41,894 nt of DNA. It comes from Bradyrhizobium guangdongense (GTDB lineage: Bacteria > Pseudomonadota > Alphaproteobacteria > Rhizobiales > Xanthobacteraceae). The stretch is taken from assembly GCF_006483445.1 (NCBI RefSeq), contig NZ_PPPT01000092.1:1-41894 (forward strand). Reading direction: 5' to 3'. The notes under the pieces are model-generated. The model did no database searches. It was not told where the DNA came from and was given only the letters and a program-made list of their open reading frames with translations. Every line of letters begins with the position of its first letter. The first letter of the stretch is position 1. The translations under genes were made by a program, and so were the position numbers. Positions 16,423-25,697 of the stretch are shown one piece after another.

Positions 16423-16502
16423 CGCAAAAAATCCACAAGACAGCAGAAATGCTGAAAGATTAGCAGGAATGCGCCGGGTCGCTCAACCCTCGATGAATAC
16501 CG

Positions 16503-18215
16503 CTAGAGCCCGCGGATCATGCCAGCCTCAATCAGGAGGCGGTTCAGGCGCCGCGCCTCGGCGCCGTCCTTGCAGGCGTAGAACAGGCCCTTGCAGCGCA
16601 GCATGATGTCCTTCTGTGCGGCGAAGGACGGATCGAGCGGGACGCCGGCGGCTTCCTGGATCACCAGCGGCAGATACGCGGCGTCGATCGTGTCCATGAC
16701 AGCTTCGCTCTTGACCGGCTCGAAGTTGATGGCGTCGATCGCGTAATAGGTCGCGTAGAGACGCGGATCGTAGTCGTCCAGCTTCTTGCCGAGCGCACCC
16801 TCGTCCAATCCAGGCTCGAGGATTTGCGGCGCGAATTCCGGCTGGTGGTCGCCATAGCGCACGATCAGGAACGGCTCGCCCGGAAATTTCTTCTTCAGGC
16901 CGGCGATGAAGGCCTTGTATTGCTCGGCACTCATCGCCTGCCGGCGCAGATATTCGTCGATCGAGGCCACGTTGCCCGGCGCGCGCCAGTTTGGCGTCAA
17001 CTCGGGGCGGAAGCGCGTCTCCCAGGGGAAATGATTGGCTCCGAGATAGATGAAGCTGAACAGCGGCTTGTTCGGCGTACGCTCACCCATGAGCTGGAGC
17101 GCCTTGTCGTAGAAGAAAGAGTCGGGCTCGACGTCCTTGGCGCCGAGATCCTTGGCGTCGTAGAAGTGCTGAATGCCGGTCGAGAGCTGGAAGCTGCGCG
17201 CGCTCATGAAGGCGCCGTAAGCGGGATACAGCGACATGGTGTCGTAGCCGCAGCGCCGCAACGCCAGCGGCAATCCGCGCTCGACGCGGCCCGACGCAAT
17301 GCGAGTCACGAAATAGGCAAAGCGGCCAAACGAGCGCGACGAAAGGCCGGCGAGCACGTTGTATTCGGTGAACCAGCTCGGCCCGCCATTGCTCTCGGCG
17401 AGAAACGTGCGCTGCCTGCCGTCATAGGATTTGAAATGGTCGCCATAGCCCGCCGGCACCTTGATGCCATCGGCTGCGCGGATGTCGAAACTGGATTCAT
17501 CATGGACCATGATGATGTTCGGCCGCCGTCCGGCCGCATGGCAGGAATCGACCAGCGGCATGTTCAGCCGCTCGCTATTCGCCGCAGCCGACTCCATGAA
17601 CCCGTAGCGCATGAAGTCGGACACCGCGGTCACGCCGGAGCGGAAGAATTTTGAGAGATAGCCGTCGTCGTAATAGCCGCGCCAGGCCTCGTCGGGATGG
17701 CCGATGGAATAGCCGACCAGCGCCGCGAGGCAGGCGAGCTTGCAGGCGAGTGCCGGCACGCGGCGGATACGGAACGGGTCGAGCCACCACAGCGCATACA
17801 TCAACGGCAGGATGACCAGCGCCGCCACGATCACCGACCAGCGCAGGTTCGGGAAGATCGTGAACAGGAAGGCGACAGTGTCGCGGTCGATCATCATCAG
17901 ATCGATGAAGTTGACCGTCATCTGGACAACGTCGTGCTTGAGCCGCGACAGCAGCACCAGCACCACGACCATGGTCAGCGACAGCGCCCCCGACAGCGCG
18001 GGACGGCGCAGCAGCGCGAGCCAGAAGAAATTGAGCATGCCCCAGGACAGGATGAAGCCGAGGCGCGAGCCAAAGTCGTTCTCCGTCTGCACCATCAGCG
18101 CGAGTGCTGCGAGCTGCGGCGCCGCAACGGCAAGCAGGCGCCAGATCCCGATCGCGGCGACGCTTGCCAGCGCGGCGGTGGCGGCAGAGGGACCTGGGTT
18201 GGGCGCGGACGCCAT
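16503..18215 (-). CDS. membrane sulfatase-fold protein, LTA synthase/phosphoglycerol transferase-like
   Basis: A 570-residue protein with about five N-terminal membrane segments (residues about 10-195) and a large periplasmic alkaline-phosphatase-fold domain. Motifs agree with LTA synthase/MdoB-type enzymes: NIIMVHDESSFD (metal-binding Glu), GGPSWFTEYNVLAGLS (position of the Thr nucleophile), HFPWETRF and RYGDHQPEF (metal-binding Asp-His). Such enzymes transfer phosphoglycerol or a similar group from a phospholipid to a glycan. Osmoregulated glucan or lipid A are possible acceptors; neither is shown. The ATG at 18215 is preferred over a GTG three codons upstream; neither has a clear ribosome-binding site. 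Confidence 0.75.
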   Translation of the reverse strand: MASAPNPGPSAATAALASVAAIGIWRLLAVAAPQLAALALMVQTENDFGSRLGFILSWGMLNFFWLALLRRPALSGALSLTMVVVLVLLSRLKHDVVQMTVNFIDLMMIDRDTVAFLFTIFPNLRWSVIVAALVILPLMYALWWLDPFRIRRVPALACKLACLAALVGYSIGHPDEAWRGYYDDGYLSKFFRSGVTAVSDFMRYGFMESAAANSERLNMPLVDSCHAAGRRPNIIMVHDESSFDIRAADGIKVPAGYGDHFKSYDGRQRTFLAESNGGPSWFTEYNVLAGLSSRSFGRFAYFVTRIASGRVERGLPLALRRCGYDTMSLYPAYGAFMSARSFQLSTGIQHFYDAKDLGAKDVEPDSFFYDKALQLMGERTPNKPLFSFIYLGANHFPWETRFRPELTPNWRAPGNVASIDEYLRRQAMSAEQYKAFIAGLKKKFPGEPFLIVRYGDHQPEFAPQILEPGLDEGALGKKLDDYDPRLYATYYAIDAINFEPVKSEAVMDTIDAAYLPLVIQEAAGVPLDPSFAAQKDIMLRCKGLFYACKDGAEARRLNRLLIEAGMIRGL

Positions 18216-18302
18216 CGACTGCACGCAAAACTGGCTGGCGCGGTGATGCCAAACCCTCTGGCCAGCCGACCAAGGGAGTCCGGCGCAGCCGGAACCTGCA
18301 CC

Positions 18303-18320
18303 GTGTCATAAAAATGTAAT
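18303..18320. promoter_or_regulatory. Pho-box-like sequence
   Basis: GTGTCAT-AAAA-ATGTAAT on the plus strand has the 7-4-7 layout of a PhoB box (consensus CTGTCAT, A/T spacer, CTGTCAT), matching 6 of 7 and 5 of 7 positions. It lies about 90 bases upstream of the sulfatase-fold gene, but in the orientation opposite to that gene, which weakens the call. Confidence 0.25.
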
Positions 18321-18423
18321 GGAAGGGTCAACCGCGTGCAATGCAGCCGGCGGTCCGACCTTCGCTTAATCTTAGCGGGGCGCGAATCCGGGCCGCCGGG
18401 CCGGCGCCCAAGGGCAATGCCGC

Positions 18424-19413
18424 CTACTCGATCACCTCGTCGGCGCGGGCAAGCAGGGTCGGGGGAATGGTCAGGCCGAGGGTTTTGGCGGTCCTGAGAT
18501 TGACCACCGTTTCAATCTTGGTCGACCGCTGGATGGGAAGATCGGCCGGCCTGGCGCCCTTGACGATGCGCGCCGCGTAGCCTCCGACCAGGCGCGAGGC
18601 GTCGTGCGCGCTGGCCCCGTAGCTCATGAGGCCGCCGAGATCGACGAACTCCCGCTGAAAGTACAGGGTCGGCACCCGCTGCCTTGCGGCCGTCTCGATG
18701 ATCTGGACCCGGTTGACGATGAAGACCGGATCGACGGTGACGAGCAGCGCATCGACGCGCCCCTCGGCGATCGTGGCAAACACCTTCTCGATATCGTCCT
18801 TCTGGCTGGCATTGAGCACCAGCAGGGTCTTTCCGATCGCCTTGGCGGCGTCTTTTGCGGCTGCGAGCTGCGCCTGCACGGTCGGGCGATTTGGATTGAT
18901 CAGGACGCCGATGGTGGAGGCGGCCGGCACCAGCTCGCTCGCCAGCTCCAGGTTTTTCGCCCCCAGCTCGGCGGCAAGCCAGGTCACGCCCGTGACGTTG
19001 CCACCCGGCCTGTTCAGGCTTTCGACCAGCCCTGAGGAAACCGGGTCGTCGCCGGTCAGGAAGACGATCGGAATGGCCGACGTGGCGCGTTTGGCGGCGA
19101 GCGCGGCCACATTGCCGCCCATGGTGACGAGGAGATCGACCGGCTTCTGGACGAGGTCTGCGGCAAGCGCCGGCAATTGGTTGAATTGCCCCTGGGCCCA
19201 GCGATATTCGATGGCGACGTTATTGCCTTCCACGAACCCTGCTGCCTTGAGGCCTTCCTGAAACCCGGAGACCACGGTCACGAAGGTCTCCGGCGAGCCG
19301 CTGGCAAGGAAGCCGATCGTCGGTCGGGACGTTTGTGCAATGCCTGGCGAAGTCCAGAGCGGGACGGTGCCTGCCGCCAGAAGAAATGTGCGTCGTCTCA
19401 TGCCACGGTACAT
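18424..19413 (-). CDS. ABC transporter substrate-binding protein, TrpX/ABC_sub_bind family
   Basis: A 329-residue exported binding protein of the ABC_sub_bind (TrpX-like) family. The N-terminus MRRRTFLLAAGTVPL has an Arg-rich Tat-like start and hydrophobic core, with cleavage near GIAQ. Family features include TIGFLASGSPE at the mature start, a GGNVTGVTW segment and the C-terminal AKTLGLTIPPTLLARADEVIE, which is nearly invariant in rhizobial paralogues. No permease or ATPase is adjacent, so it is an orphan copy. It begins 17 bases after the SDR gene stop on the same strand and could be co-transcribed with it. Confidence 0.88.
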   Translation of the reverse strand: MYRGMRRRTFLLAAGTVPLWTSPGIAQTSRPTIGFLASGSPETFVTVVSGFQEGLKAAGFVEGNNVAIEYRWAQGQFNQLPALAADLVQKPVDLLVTMGGNVAALAAKRATSAIPIVFLTGDDPVSSGLVESLNRPGGNVTGVTWLAAELGAKNLELASELVPAASTIGVLINPNRPTVQAQLAAAKDAAKAIGKTLLVLNASQKDDIEKVFATIAEGRVDALLVTVDPVFIVNRVQIIETAARQRVPTLYFQREFVDLGGLMSYGASAHDASRLVGGYAARIVKGARPADLPIQRSTKIETVVNLRTAKTLGLTIPPTLLARADEVIE

Positions 19414-19430
19414 CTCAAATCAACCTGCCT

Positions 19431-20282
19431 TTACTCCGGCGGCAGCAGTCCGAGCCGCTTGGCGACGATGCGGTCGACCGCGCGCTTGGGCAGCGTCGCC
19501 TGCATCATGTGCCGGACCGGGTCCGGGGTGACCTGGTAGCGCACCCGCGGCTTGGCCGTGGTGAGTGCCTCGGCGACGACCTCGCCGATCCGCTCGGCCG
19601 GCAGGCCGGTCTCGCCCAGCTTCATCATGAAGGCCATGATCTTGTTGAGCGCGGGAAAATAGGGCGAGTTCTTGTAGACGGAGAGATCCATCTGCTCGGC
19701 CTTGCTCCAGATCGGCGTCTTCACCGCACCCGGCGCGACGATGATCACGTCGATACCGAACAGCATCAGTTCGCGGCGCAGGCTCTCGGACAACCCCTCG
19801 ACCGCATGCTTGGAGGCGGAATAAGGCGCCGAAAAGGGATTGCCGTTCTTGCCCGCAACCGAGCTGATCATCACGATCCGGCCCTTCGGCCCCTTCAACG
19901 AGGGATCGGAGCCGAGCAGCGGGCCAAAGGCCTGGGTCGCGATGACGGGGCCGATGACGTTGATGTCCATCTGGCGGCGGAATTCGTCGGCCGCAAGTTC
20001 AAGCACGGGGCCCGCGATCGCGACGCCGGCATTGTTGACGAGGCCGGCCAGCGTCTCGCCATTCAGCGCCTCGCGCACCTGGCGGGCCGCGGCGAGTACC
20101 GCGGCCTCATCCGTGACGTCGAACATCAGGGGTGTGAAATTGGCGCCGAACTCGGCCTTGAGTCGATCTGCATCCGCCTGCTTGCGGACGCTGCCGAAGA
20201 CGCGAAAGCCGCGCCCGAGCAAGACCTTTGCAGTGGCCCAGCCGATGCCGGTGGACGCGCCGGTGACGACGACAGAACGCAT
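19431..20282 (-). CDS. short-chain dehydrogenase/reductase
   Basis: A 283-residue classical SDR, cytoplasmic and NAD(P)-dependent. The cofactor loop TGASTGIG is at residues 7-14, NNAG follows near residue 88, the catalytic Ser is in MISSVAG and the YSASK catalytic Tyr/Lys motif near residue 155. Length is slightly above the usual 250, with a C-terminal extension. ATG at 20282 follows AGGGGGAAAG. The substrate is unknown; neighbours give no clear hint. Confidence 0.88.
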   Translation of the reverse strand: MRSVVVTGASTGIGWATAKVLLGRGFRVFGSVRKQADADRLKAEFGANFTPLMFDVTDEAAVLAAARQVREALNGETLAGLVNNAGVAIAGPVLELAADEFRRQMDINVIGPVIATQAFGPLLGSDPSLKGPKGRIVMISSVAGKNGNPFSAPYSASKHAVEGLSESLRRELMLFGIDVIIVAPGAVKTPIWSKAEQMDLSVYKNSPYFPALNKIMAFMMKLGETGLPAERIGEVVAEALTTAKPRVRYQVTPDPVRHMMQATLPKRAVDRIVAKRLGLLPPE

Positions 20283-20661
20283 GGTGCTTTCCCCCTGAGG
20301 TTCCCGGCATCATGTAGGGGGACGGGGAACAAGCGCAATGCTGCCCGCTGATTGGGCGGCCGTCGCGGATTTCATTTGCCCTTGCGACCGAGCCCAAGAA
20401 GCCACTTCAACCATCACGTCTTAGGGTGAAGCTGTACGCGAGGGTCTCCTTGGCGCGTTGGACACCTGATGAGAGCGGAGATGAAGAGGTGAGTCTTCGA
20501 CTCTGAAGACGCTCAGCTTTCACGAATGCGCACGTGAGGGGAAAAGCTCAGAAATCGCTCCAGTCGAAGAATGTGCTTTAAGCGTCAGTTCTTCGTCTTG
20601 AAGTGCGCTCGCAGCTCGCGAAGAATTTGAATGAAGCAGCAAAGCTTGGCGCAGAAGCAAA

Positions 20662-20690
20662 GGGCGAGACCGCTGCTCGCGATCTCGCCC
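20662..20690. terminator. GC-rich hairpin downstream of ilvC
   Basis: GGGCGAGA (20662-20669) pairs with TCTCGCCC (20683-20690), loop of 13 bases. On the minus strand the stem is followed by TTTGCTT, a short T-rich stretch, so it could terminate ilvC transcription. Confidence 0.45.
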
Positions 20691-20734
20691 CGAATTTAGC
20701 CGTGAAGGCTTAAAATTTCGTGTGGCGGTGCACC

Positions 20735-20762
20735 AGCACGCGACGCATCCGCGTCGTGTGCT
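20735..20762 (-). terminator. 12-bp hairpin just after the ilvC stop
   Basis: AGCACGCGACGC (20735-20746) pairs with GCGTCGTGTGCT (20751-20762), loop ATCC, with one G-T pair. It begins 14 bases after the ilvC stop. No T-run follows directly, so it may protect the transcript end or act with the hairpin at 20,662-20,690. Confidence 0.45.
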
Positions 20763-20775
20763 GAATGCGTGCCGC

Positions 20776-21834
<1,059 letters not shown>

Positions 21835-21928
21835 TCAGTGTCGGACGGTGGAATTTGCGGATTTCGGGGGCTGTCTAGAGCATTTTCCGCCCCGAAGGAA
21901 ACCCGTTTCTGCATGGAAAACTGCGGCA

Positions 21929-22531
21929 TCATGCATCCATGAAGACGGGATAGAGGGAGGCCAAAAGCAGCAACGCCATCAGGATATTGAAGGCGCGGAC
22001 CAGCCGCTCCGAGGTCAGGACCGGCCGCAGCGCGGTCCCGAACAGGGCCCAGACCACGGTCGAGACCACGCCCACAATCAGGCTGACCAGGGTCTGGATC
22101 GCGATGTTGAAGGGGAATTGGGCGATCGCCGCATAGGCCGTGATGGTGCCGATCACGATCACCCAGCCCTTGGCGTTGATCCACTGGAACATGGCAGCGC
22201 CCCAGAAGGTCATCGGGCCCCTCGACTTGTCCCCCTCGGTCTTGGCCGGGCCGGACATGGCGATGACAGCGGCCAGATAGATCAAATAGGCCGCGCCGGC
22301 GTATTTCAGGATGGTCTGCAGGATCGGATAGGCCAGGAAGACGGTGCCGAGGCCCAGGCCAACGGCCGCCACCATGAAGGCAAAGCCGAGGACGATACCG
22401 GCGATGTGGGGGATGGTGCGCCGGAAGCCATAGGTCAGGCCCGAGGCCAACAGCATGATGTTGTTCGGCCCGGGGGTGAAATACATCACCACCATGAAGG
22501 CGAGGAAGGCATAGAAGAGCGAACTGGCCAT
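21929..22531 (-). CDS. LysE/RhtB-family amino acid exporter
   Basis: A 200-residue membrane protein with about six segments. The family signature FTPGPNNIMLLASGLTYG is near the N-terminus. LysE/RhtB proteins export amino acids such as lysine, homoserine, threonine or leucine. The ATG at 22531 is preferred over GTG 22537 because a GAGGTG site lies just before it. It begins seven bases after the EamA gene stop, so the two exporter genes are likely co-transcribed. Confidence 0.9.
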   Translation of the reverse strand: MASSLFYAFLAFMVVMYFTPGPNNIMLLASGLTYGFRRTIPHIAGIVLGFAFMVAAVGLGLGTVFLAYPILQTILKYAGAAYLIYLAAVIAMSGPAKTEGDKSRGPMTFWGAAMFQWINAKGWVIVIGTITAYAAIAQFPFNIAIQTLVSLIVGVVSTVVWALFGTALRPVLTSERLVRAFNILMALLLLASLYPVFMDA

Positions 22532-22538
22532 GCTCACC

Positions 22539-23414
22539 TCACGCCGTCTTCGGCACGGCTTGCGGCCGCTTCGCCAGCAGCATCACCGCGATGCCGCCGA
22601 TGACCGTCAACATGCCCGCGAGCCGCAGCGGCCCGAACTTTTCGCCGAACACGATGCTGGAGGCGGCCGAGCCGACGAACGGGACCAAAAGCGCGAACGG
22701 TACGACCTGCGCCGCCGGATAGTCCCGCAGCAGCCGGCCCCACAGCCAGTAGGCGATGCTGGTCGAGATGGCGCCGAGCATCAGCATGCACAGAAGGCCC
22801 GCGAGCGTCATATGGGAGAGGGATTGCCAGGTCGGCCCCGGGCCGTTGGCGACCAACGCCAGCACGAACAGCGGCACGGCCGAGGTCAGGCACAGCCAGG
22901 CGAACAGGTCGAACATCGGCACGTTACGCGCGCCGCGCAGAAGCAGGTTGCCGATCGCGAAGCTGATCGGCGAGATCATCAGCACTGCAAAGGCGCCGAC
23001 GCTGAAATCATAACCGACGGTGCCGCAGATCATCAAAAGGCCGATCGCAGCGATGGCGATCCCGACCGTCTGCATCGGCGTCGGCCGTTCGCCGAACGCG
23101 ATCACCGCAAAGCCGATGGTGAACAGCGCCTGGCTTTGCACGATGACGGAGGTCAGGCCCACCGGAACACCATGTGCAATGCCATAGGCTTGGCTCAGGA
23201 ACTGACCGAGGAACAGGGTGAAGCTGATCGCGATCAGCAGCGACCAGGCGATTTTCGGCTTGCGGATGAAGAGGCAGGGGACTGCCGCAATCGAGAAACG
23301 CAGCGCCGTCATCAACTCCGGCGAAAACTCGTCGAGCGCGATCCGGCTCGCCACGAAGGCAAGTCCCCAGACGATCGCCACCAGAATGGCGATGAGAATG
23401 TCCGCCGGCTTCAT
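22539..23414 (-). CDS. EamA/DMT-family transporter
   Basis: A 291-residue inner-membrane protein with ten predicted segments and two EamA repeats (about residues 5-135 and 145-282). The N-terminal repeat starts ILVAIVWGLAFVASRIALD, and the second ends in the GEKFGPLRLAGMLTVIGGI motif typical of the family. E. coli EamA exports cysteine pathway metabolites; the substrate here is unknown. It lies 30 bases after the methyltransferase gene, downstream of the ilv genes, and upstream of a LysE-type exporter. Confidence 0.9.
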   Translation of the reverse strand: MKPADILIAILVAIVWGLAFVASRIALDEFSPELMTALRFSIAAVPCLFIRKPKIAWSLLIAISFTLFLGQFLSQAYGIAHGVPVGLTSVIVQSQALFTIGFAVIAFGERPTPMQTVGIAIAAIGLLMICGTVGYDFSVGAFAVLMISPISFAIGNLLLRGARNVPMFDLFAWLCLTSAVPLFVLALVANGPGPTWQSLSHMTLAGLLCMLMLGAISTSIAYWLWGRLLRDYPAAQVVPFALLVPFVGSAASSIVFGEKFGPLRLAGMLTVIGGIAVMLLAKRPQAVPKTA

Positions 23415-23444
23415 TGTTCTTGTTCTGTCGTTCGGTTCGACTTC

Positions 23445-24140
23445 TTAAGATTGTTCGCCGGGCTTTGGCTTGCGCAGCAGATAGGTGCCGTGCATCGGGG
23501 CGTGGTAATCGGCCGAGACCAGCGTGAAGCCGACATCGGTCAGCATCCGCTCCATCACCCAGCCGAAGGTGGAATATTCGTCGCGCATGTGCGCGACCAC
23601 GTTGTCACGCGCGAAATCATGGTTCTTGATCTGGAAGTCGGCCCACTGGTCGACGTCGCGCTCGCAGGCATCCGGCATCGAGACGAACACGATGTCACGC
23701 AGATAGAAGCTCGCGCCTGGCTTCAGCGCGCGATAGATCCGCGACATCGCCACCGCCTTCCAGAAGTCCGGCAGATGGTGCAGCGTGAACTCGCTGACGA
23801 TCAGGTCATAGGATTCGGGCTGATAGGTGAAGCTCAACAGGCCGGCGGACTGGGTGCGGACCGGCGCCTTGCGATCGCGCGCGTAGATCTCGGCGAGCGC
23901 CAGCATCGCCGGCGAGATGTCGATGGCATCGACCTCGGCGCCCATCAGCGCGGCTTCCGTCGCGAGCACGCCGTTGCCGCAGCCGATGTCGGCGATCCGC
24001 CAGCCCCGCTGCACGCCGAGCATTTTCAGCGCGGCGCGCGCCCGCAGATCGGCGTCCTCGAAATTGTCGTAGATCGAGGCGACCGCGGGCTCCAGCCCGA
24101 TCCGGTTGCGCTCGTTATAGTACCAGTCGCGCGCCAGCAT
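23445..24140 (-). CDS. class I SAM-dependent methyltransferase
   Basis: A 231-residue cytoplasmic methyltransferase. Motif I is ADIGCGNGVLA (about residues 50-60), followed by VDAIDISPAML and the LIVSEFTLHHLPD region. The substrate is unknown. Its ATG lies three bases after the ilvN stop, with AGGGG within the ilvN end as ribosome-binding site, so it is translationally coupled to ilvN. No role in branched-chain amino acid synthesis is known for this family, so its place in the operon is unexplained. Confidence 0.87.
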   Translation of the reverse strand: MLARDWYYNERNRIGLEPAVASIYDNFEDADLRARAALKMLGVQRGWRIADIGCGNGVLATEAALMGAEVDAIDISPAMLALAEIYARDRKAPVRTQSAGLLSFTYQPESYDLIVSEFTLHHLPDFWKAVAMSRIYRALKPGASFYLRDIVFVSMPDACERDVDQWADFQIKNHDFARDNVVAHMRDEYSTFGWVMERMLTDVGFTLVSADYHAPMHGTYLLRKPKPGEQS

Positions 24141-24143
24141 GGT

Positions 24144-24686
24144 TCACATCCCCTCAGGCCCGCGGCCGATCGCGGCAACTCCGGTGCGCGACACCTCGAC
24201 AAGGCCGATGGGGCGCATCAGGTCGATAAACTGGTTGATCTTGTCCGTATTGCCTGTGATCTCGAACACAAAGCTCTCGGTAGTGGCGTCGATGACGCGG
24301 GCGCGGAACGCGTCCGCCAGCCGCAGCGCCTCGACACGATGCTCGCCCTGCCCGCGCACCTTGACCATCGCGAGCTCGCGCTCGATCGAACGCTTGGTCA
24401 GCGTCATGTCGACGACGCGGTAGACCGGGATCATGCGATCGAGCTGGTGCTTGATCTGCTCGATCACCATTGGCGTGCCCGTGGTGACGATGGTGATGCG
24501 CGAGAGATGCTTTTGGCTCTCAGTCTCCGAGACCGTGAGACTCTCGATGTTGTAGCCGCGTCCCGAGAACAGACCGATGACCCGGGCGAGCACGCCCGGC
24601 TCGTTCTGCACGAGCACCGAGAGCGTGTGCGTCTCGTTGGGATCGTGACGCTCCTCGATGAAGTAGGCGGATGCGGGCTGGTTCAT
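24144..24686 (-). CDS. ilvN: acetolactate synthase small (regulatory) subunit
   Basis: The regulatory subunit of acetohydroxyacid synthase (also named IlvH), 180 residues. The N-terminal ACT domain has HTLSVLVQNEPGVLARVIGLF and the GYNIESLTV motif, which bind the feedback inhibitor valine. The ATG at 24686 follows GAGGGGAC; the frame extends upstream without support. It is separated from the catalytic subunit gene ilvB by a threonine dehydratase-like gene rather than adjacent to it. Confidence 0.96.
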   Translation of the reverse strand: MNQPASAYFIEERHDPNETHTLSVLVQNEPGVLARVIGLFSGRGYNIESLTVSETESQKHLSRITIVTTGTPMVIEQIKHQLDRMIPVYRVVDMTLTKRSIERELAMVKVRGQGEHRVEALRLADAFRARVIDATTESFVFEITGNTDKINQFIDLMRPIGLVEVSRTGVAAIGRGPEGM

Positions 24687-24709
24687 TGTCGTCCCCTCTA
24701 TTCTCGTCG

Positions 24710-25693
24710 TCACGCCATCGCCCGCTGGGCGGCCGGCGCGTCCGTTCCGACCCATTGGCGGAACAGATCGAAATCGATATTGCCGCCGGAGAGCACGAGA
24801 CCGACGCGCTTGCCCTGCAGCTTGCTCTTCTCCTGAAGCGCCGCGGCGAGCGCGGCAGCGCCGGCGCCTTCGGCAAGATTATGCGTGTCGGTCCAGTAGG
24901 CGCGGATCGCGGCCGCGACCTCGTCGTCACTGACCTGCACGATGCGCGATGCGCCCTTCTTGATGATGGCGAACGCATCCGGATCCGGGATGCGGGTGGC
25001 CATGCCATCGGCGAGCGTGTTGCTGGTCTCTGTCGTCACGATGCTGCCCGCCGCAAACGACAGCGCATAGGACGGCGCTTCCGTCGACTGCACGCCGACG
25101 ATTTCGGTCTTTAGTCCCAAGAGGTCGCGCGCCATGATGCAGCCGCAGATGCCAGAACCCTGCCCGATCGGCACGTAGAGAACATCGAGATCCGGCGCAG
25201 CCCTGAACAGCTCCAGCGCGTAGGTCGAAACGCCCAGCACGAGGTCGCGGTGGAATGACGGCACCATGTGGAGCCCGGCATATTGCCCGTGCCGTTCGGC
25301 CTCCTCGCGTGCGGCCTGAAAGTCCTCGCCATGCTCGACGAGTTCGGCGCCAAAGGCCTTCATGGCGCAGTTCTTCTCGACGGAGTTGCCGCGCGGCACG
25401 TAGATCACCGCAGGCACGCCATGCCGGCTCGCGGCGAACGCAAGGCTCTGGCCGTGATTGCCACGCGTCGCCGAGATGATGCCCGGCGTGTTCGGGCTCT
25501 CCCGCTTCAGCCGCTCGAGATAGACCAGCCCGCCGCGCACCTTGAAGGCGCCGATCGGCGTGTGGTTCTCATGCTTGACCACGACGCGCGTGCCGAGACG
25601 TTCAGCGAGCAGCGGCCAGGCATGTGCCGGCGTCGCCGGCACCGCCTGCCCCACGATCTCATGCGCCCGTTCGAGCTCCTTCAGGTCGAACAT
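24710..25693 (-). CDS. threonine/serine dehydratase-like PLP enzyme
   Basis: A 327-residue fold-type II PLP enzyme of the threonine dehydratase family. The PLP lysine is in GAFKVRGG, the SATRGNHGQSLAF motif contacts substrate, and a Gly-rich GQGSGICG loop binds the PLP phosphate. The C-terminal ACT-like regulatory domain of biosynthetic IlvA is absent, so it resembles the short catabolic form. It would give 2-oxobutyrate, a substrate for IlvB/IlvN in isoleucine synthesis; its place between those genes supports that but is inference. Related enzymes act on serine, 3-hydroxyaspartate or other substrates. It begins four bases after the ilvB stop. Confidence 0.85.
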   Translation of the reverse strand: MFDLKELERAHEIVGQAVPATPAHAWPLLAERLGTRVVVKHENHTPIGAFKVRGGLVYLERLKRESPNTPGIISATRGNHGQSLAFAASRHGVPAVIYVPRGNSVEKNCAMKAFGAELVEHGEDFQAAREEAERHGQYAGLHMVPSFHRDLVLGVSTYALELFRAAPDLDVLYVPIGQGSGICGCIMARDLLGLKTEIVGVQSTEAPSYALSFAAGSIVTTETSNTLADGMATRIPDPDAFAIIKKGASRIVQVSDDEVAAAIRAYWTDTHNLAEGAGAAALAAALQEKSKLQGKRVGLVLSGGNIDFDLFRQWVGTDAPAAQRAMA

Positions 25694-25697
25694 GGCG

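Larger units (their letters stand above)
20283..20775. other. 493-bp non-coding gap between SDR and ilvC
   Basis: No open frame of convincing composition lies here on either strand. Base composition between about 20,400 and 20,720 is less GC-rich than in the flanking genes. Two strong hairpins near the ilvC end are listed separately. No tRNA or known small RNA was recognised. Confidence 0.6.

Noticed and set aside
20283..20775. Possible small RNA or tRNA gene in the gap before ilvC
   Set aside because: The two hairpins lie where ilvC termination would be, and no cloverleaf or recognisable promoter-terminator pair was found for an independent RNA.
22530..24836. 768-codon open frame on the plus strand
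   Set aside because: It runs antisense across the EamA, methyltransferase and ilvN genes. Its product is rich in Arg, His, Asp and Gln with no domain, as expected of a reverse-strand shadow in high-GC DNA.
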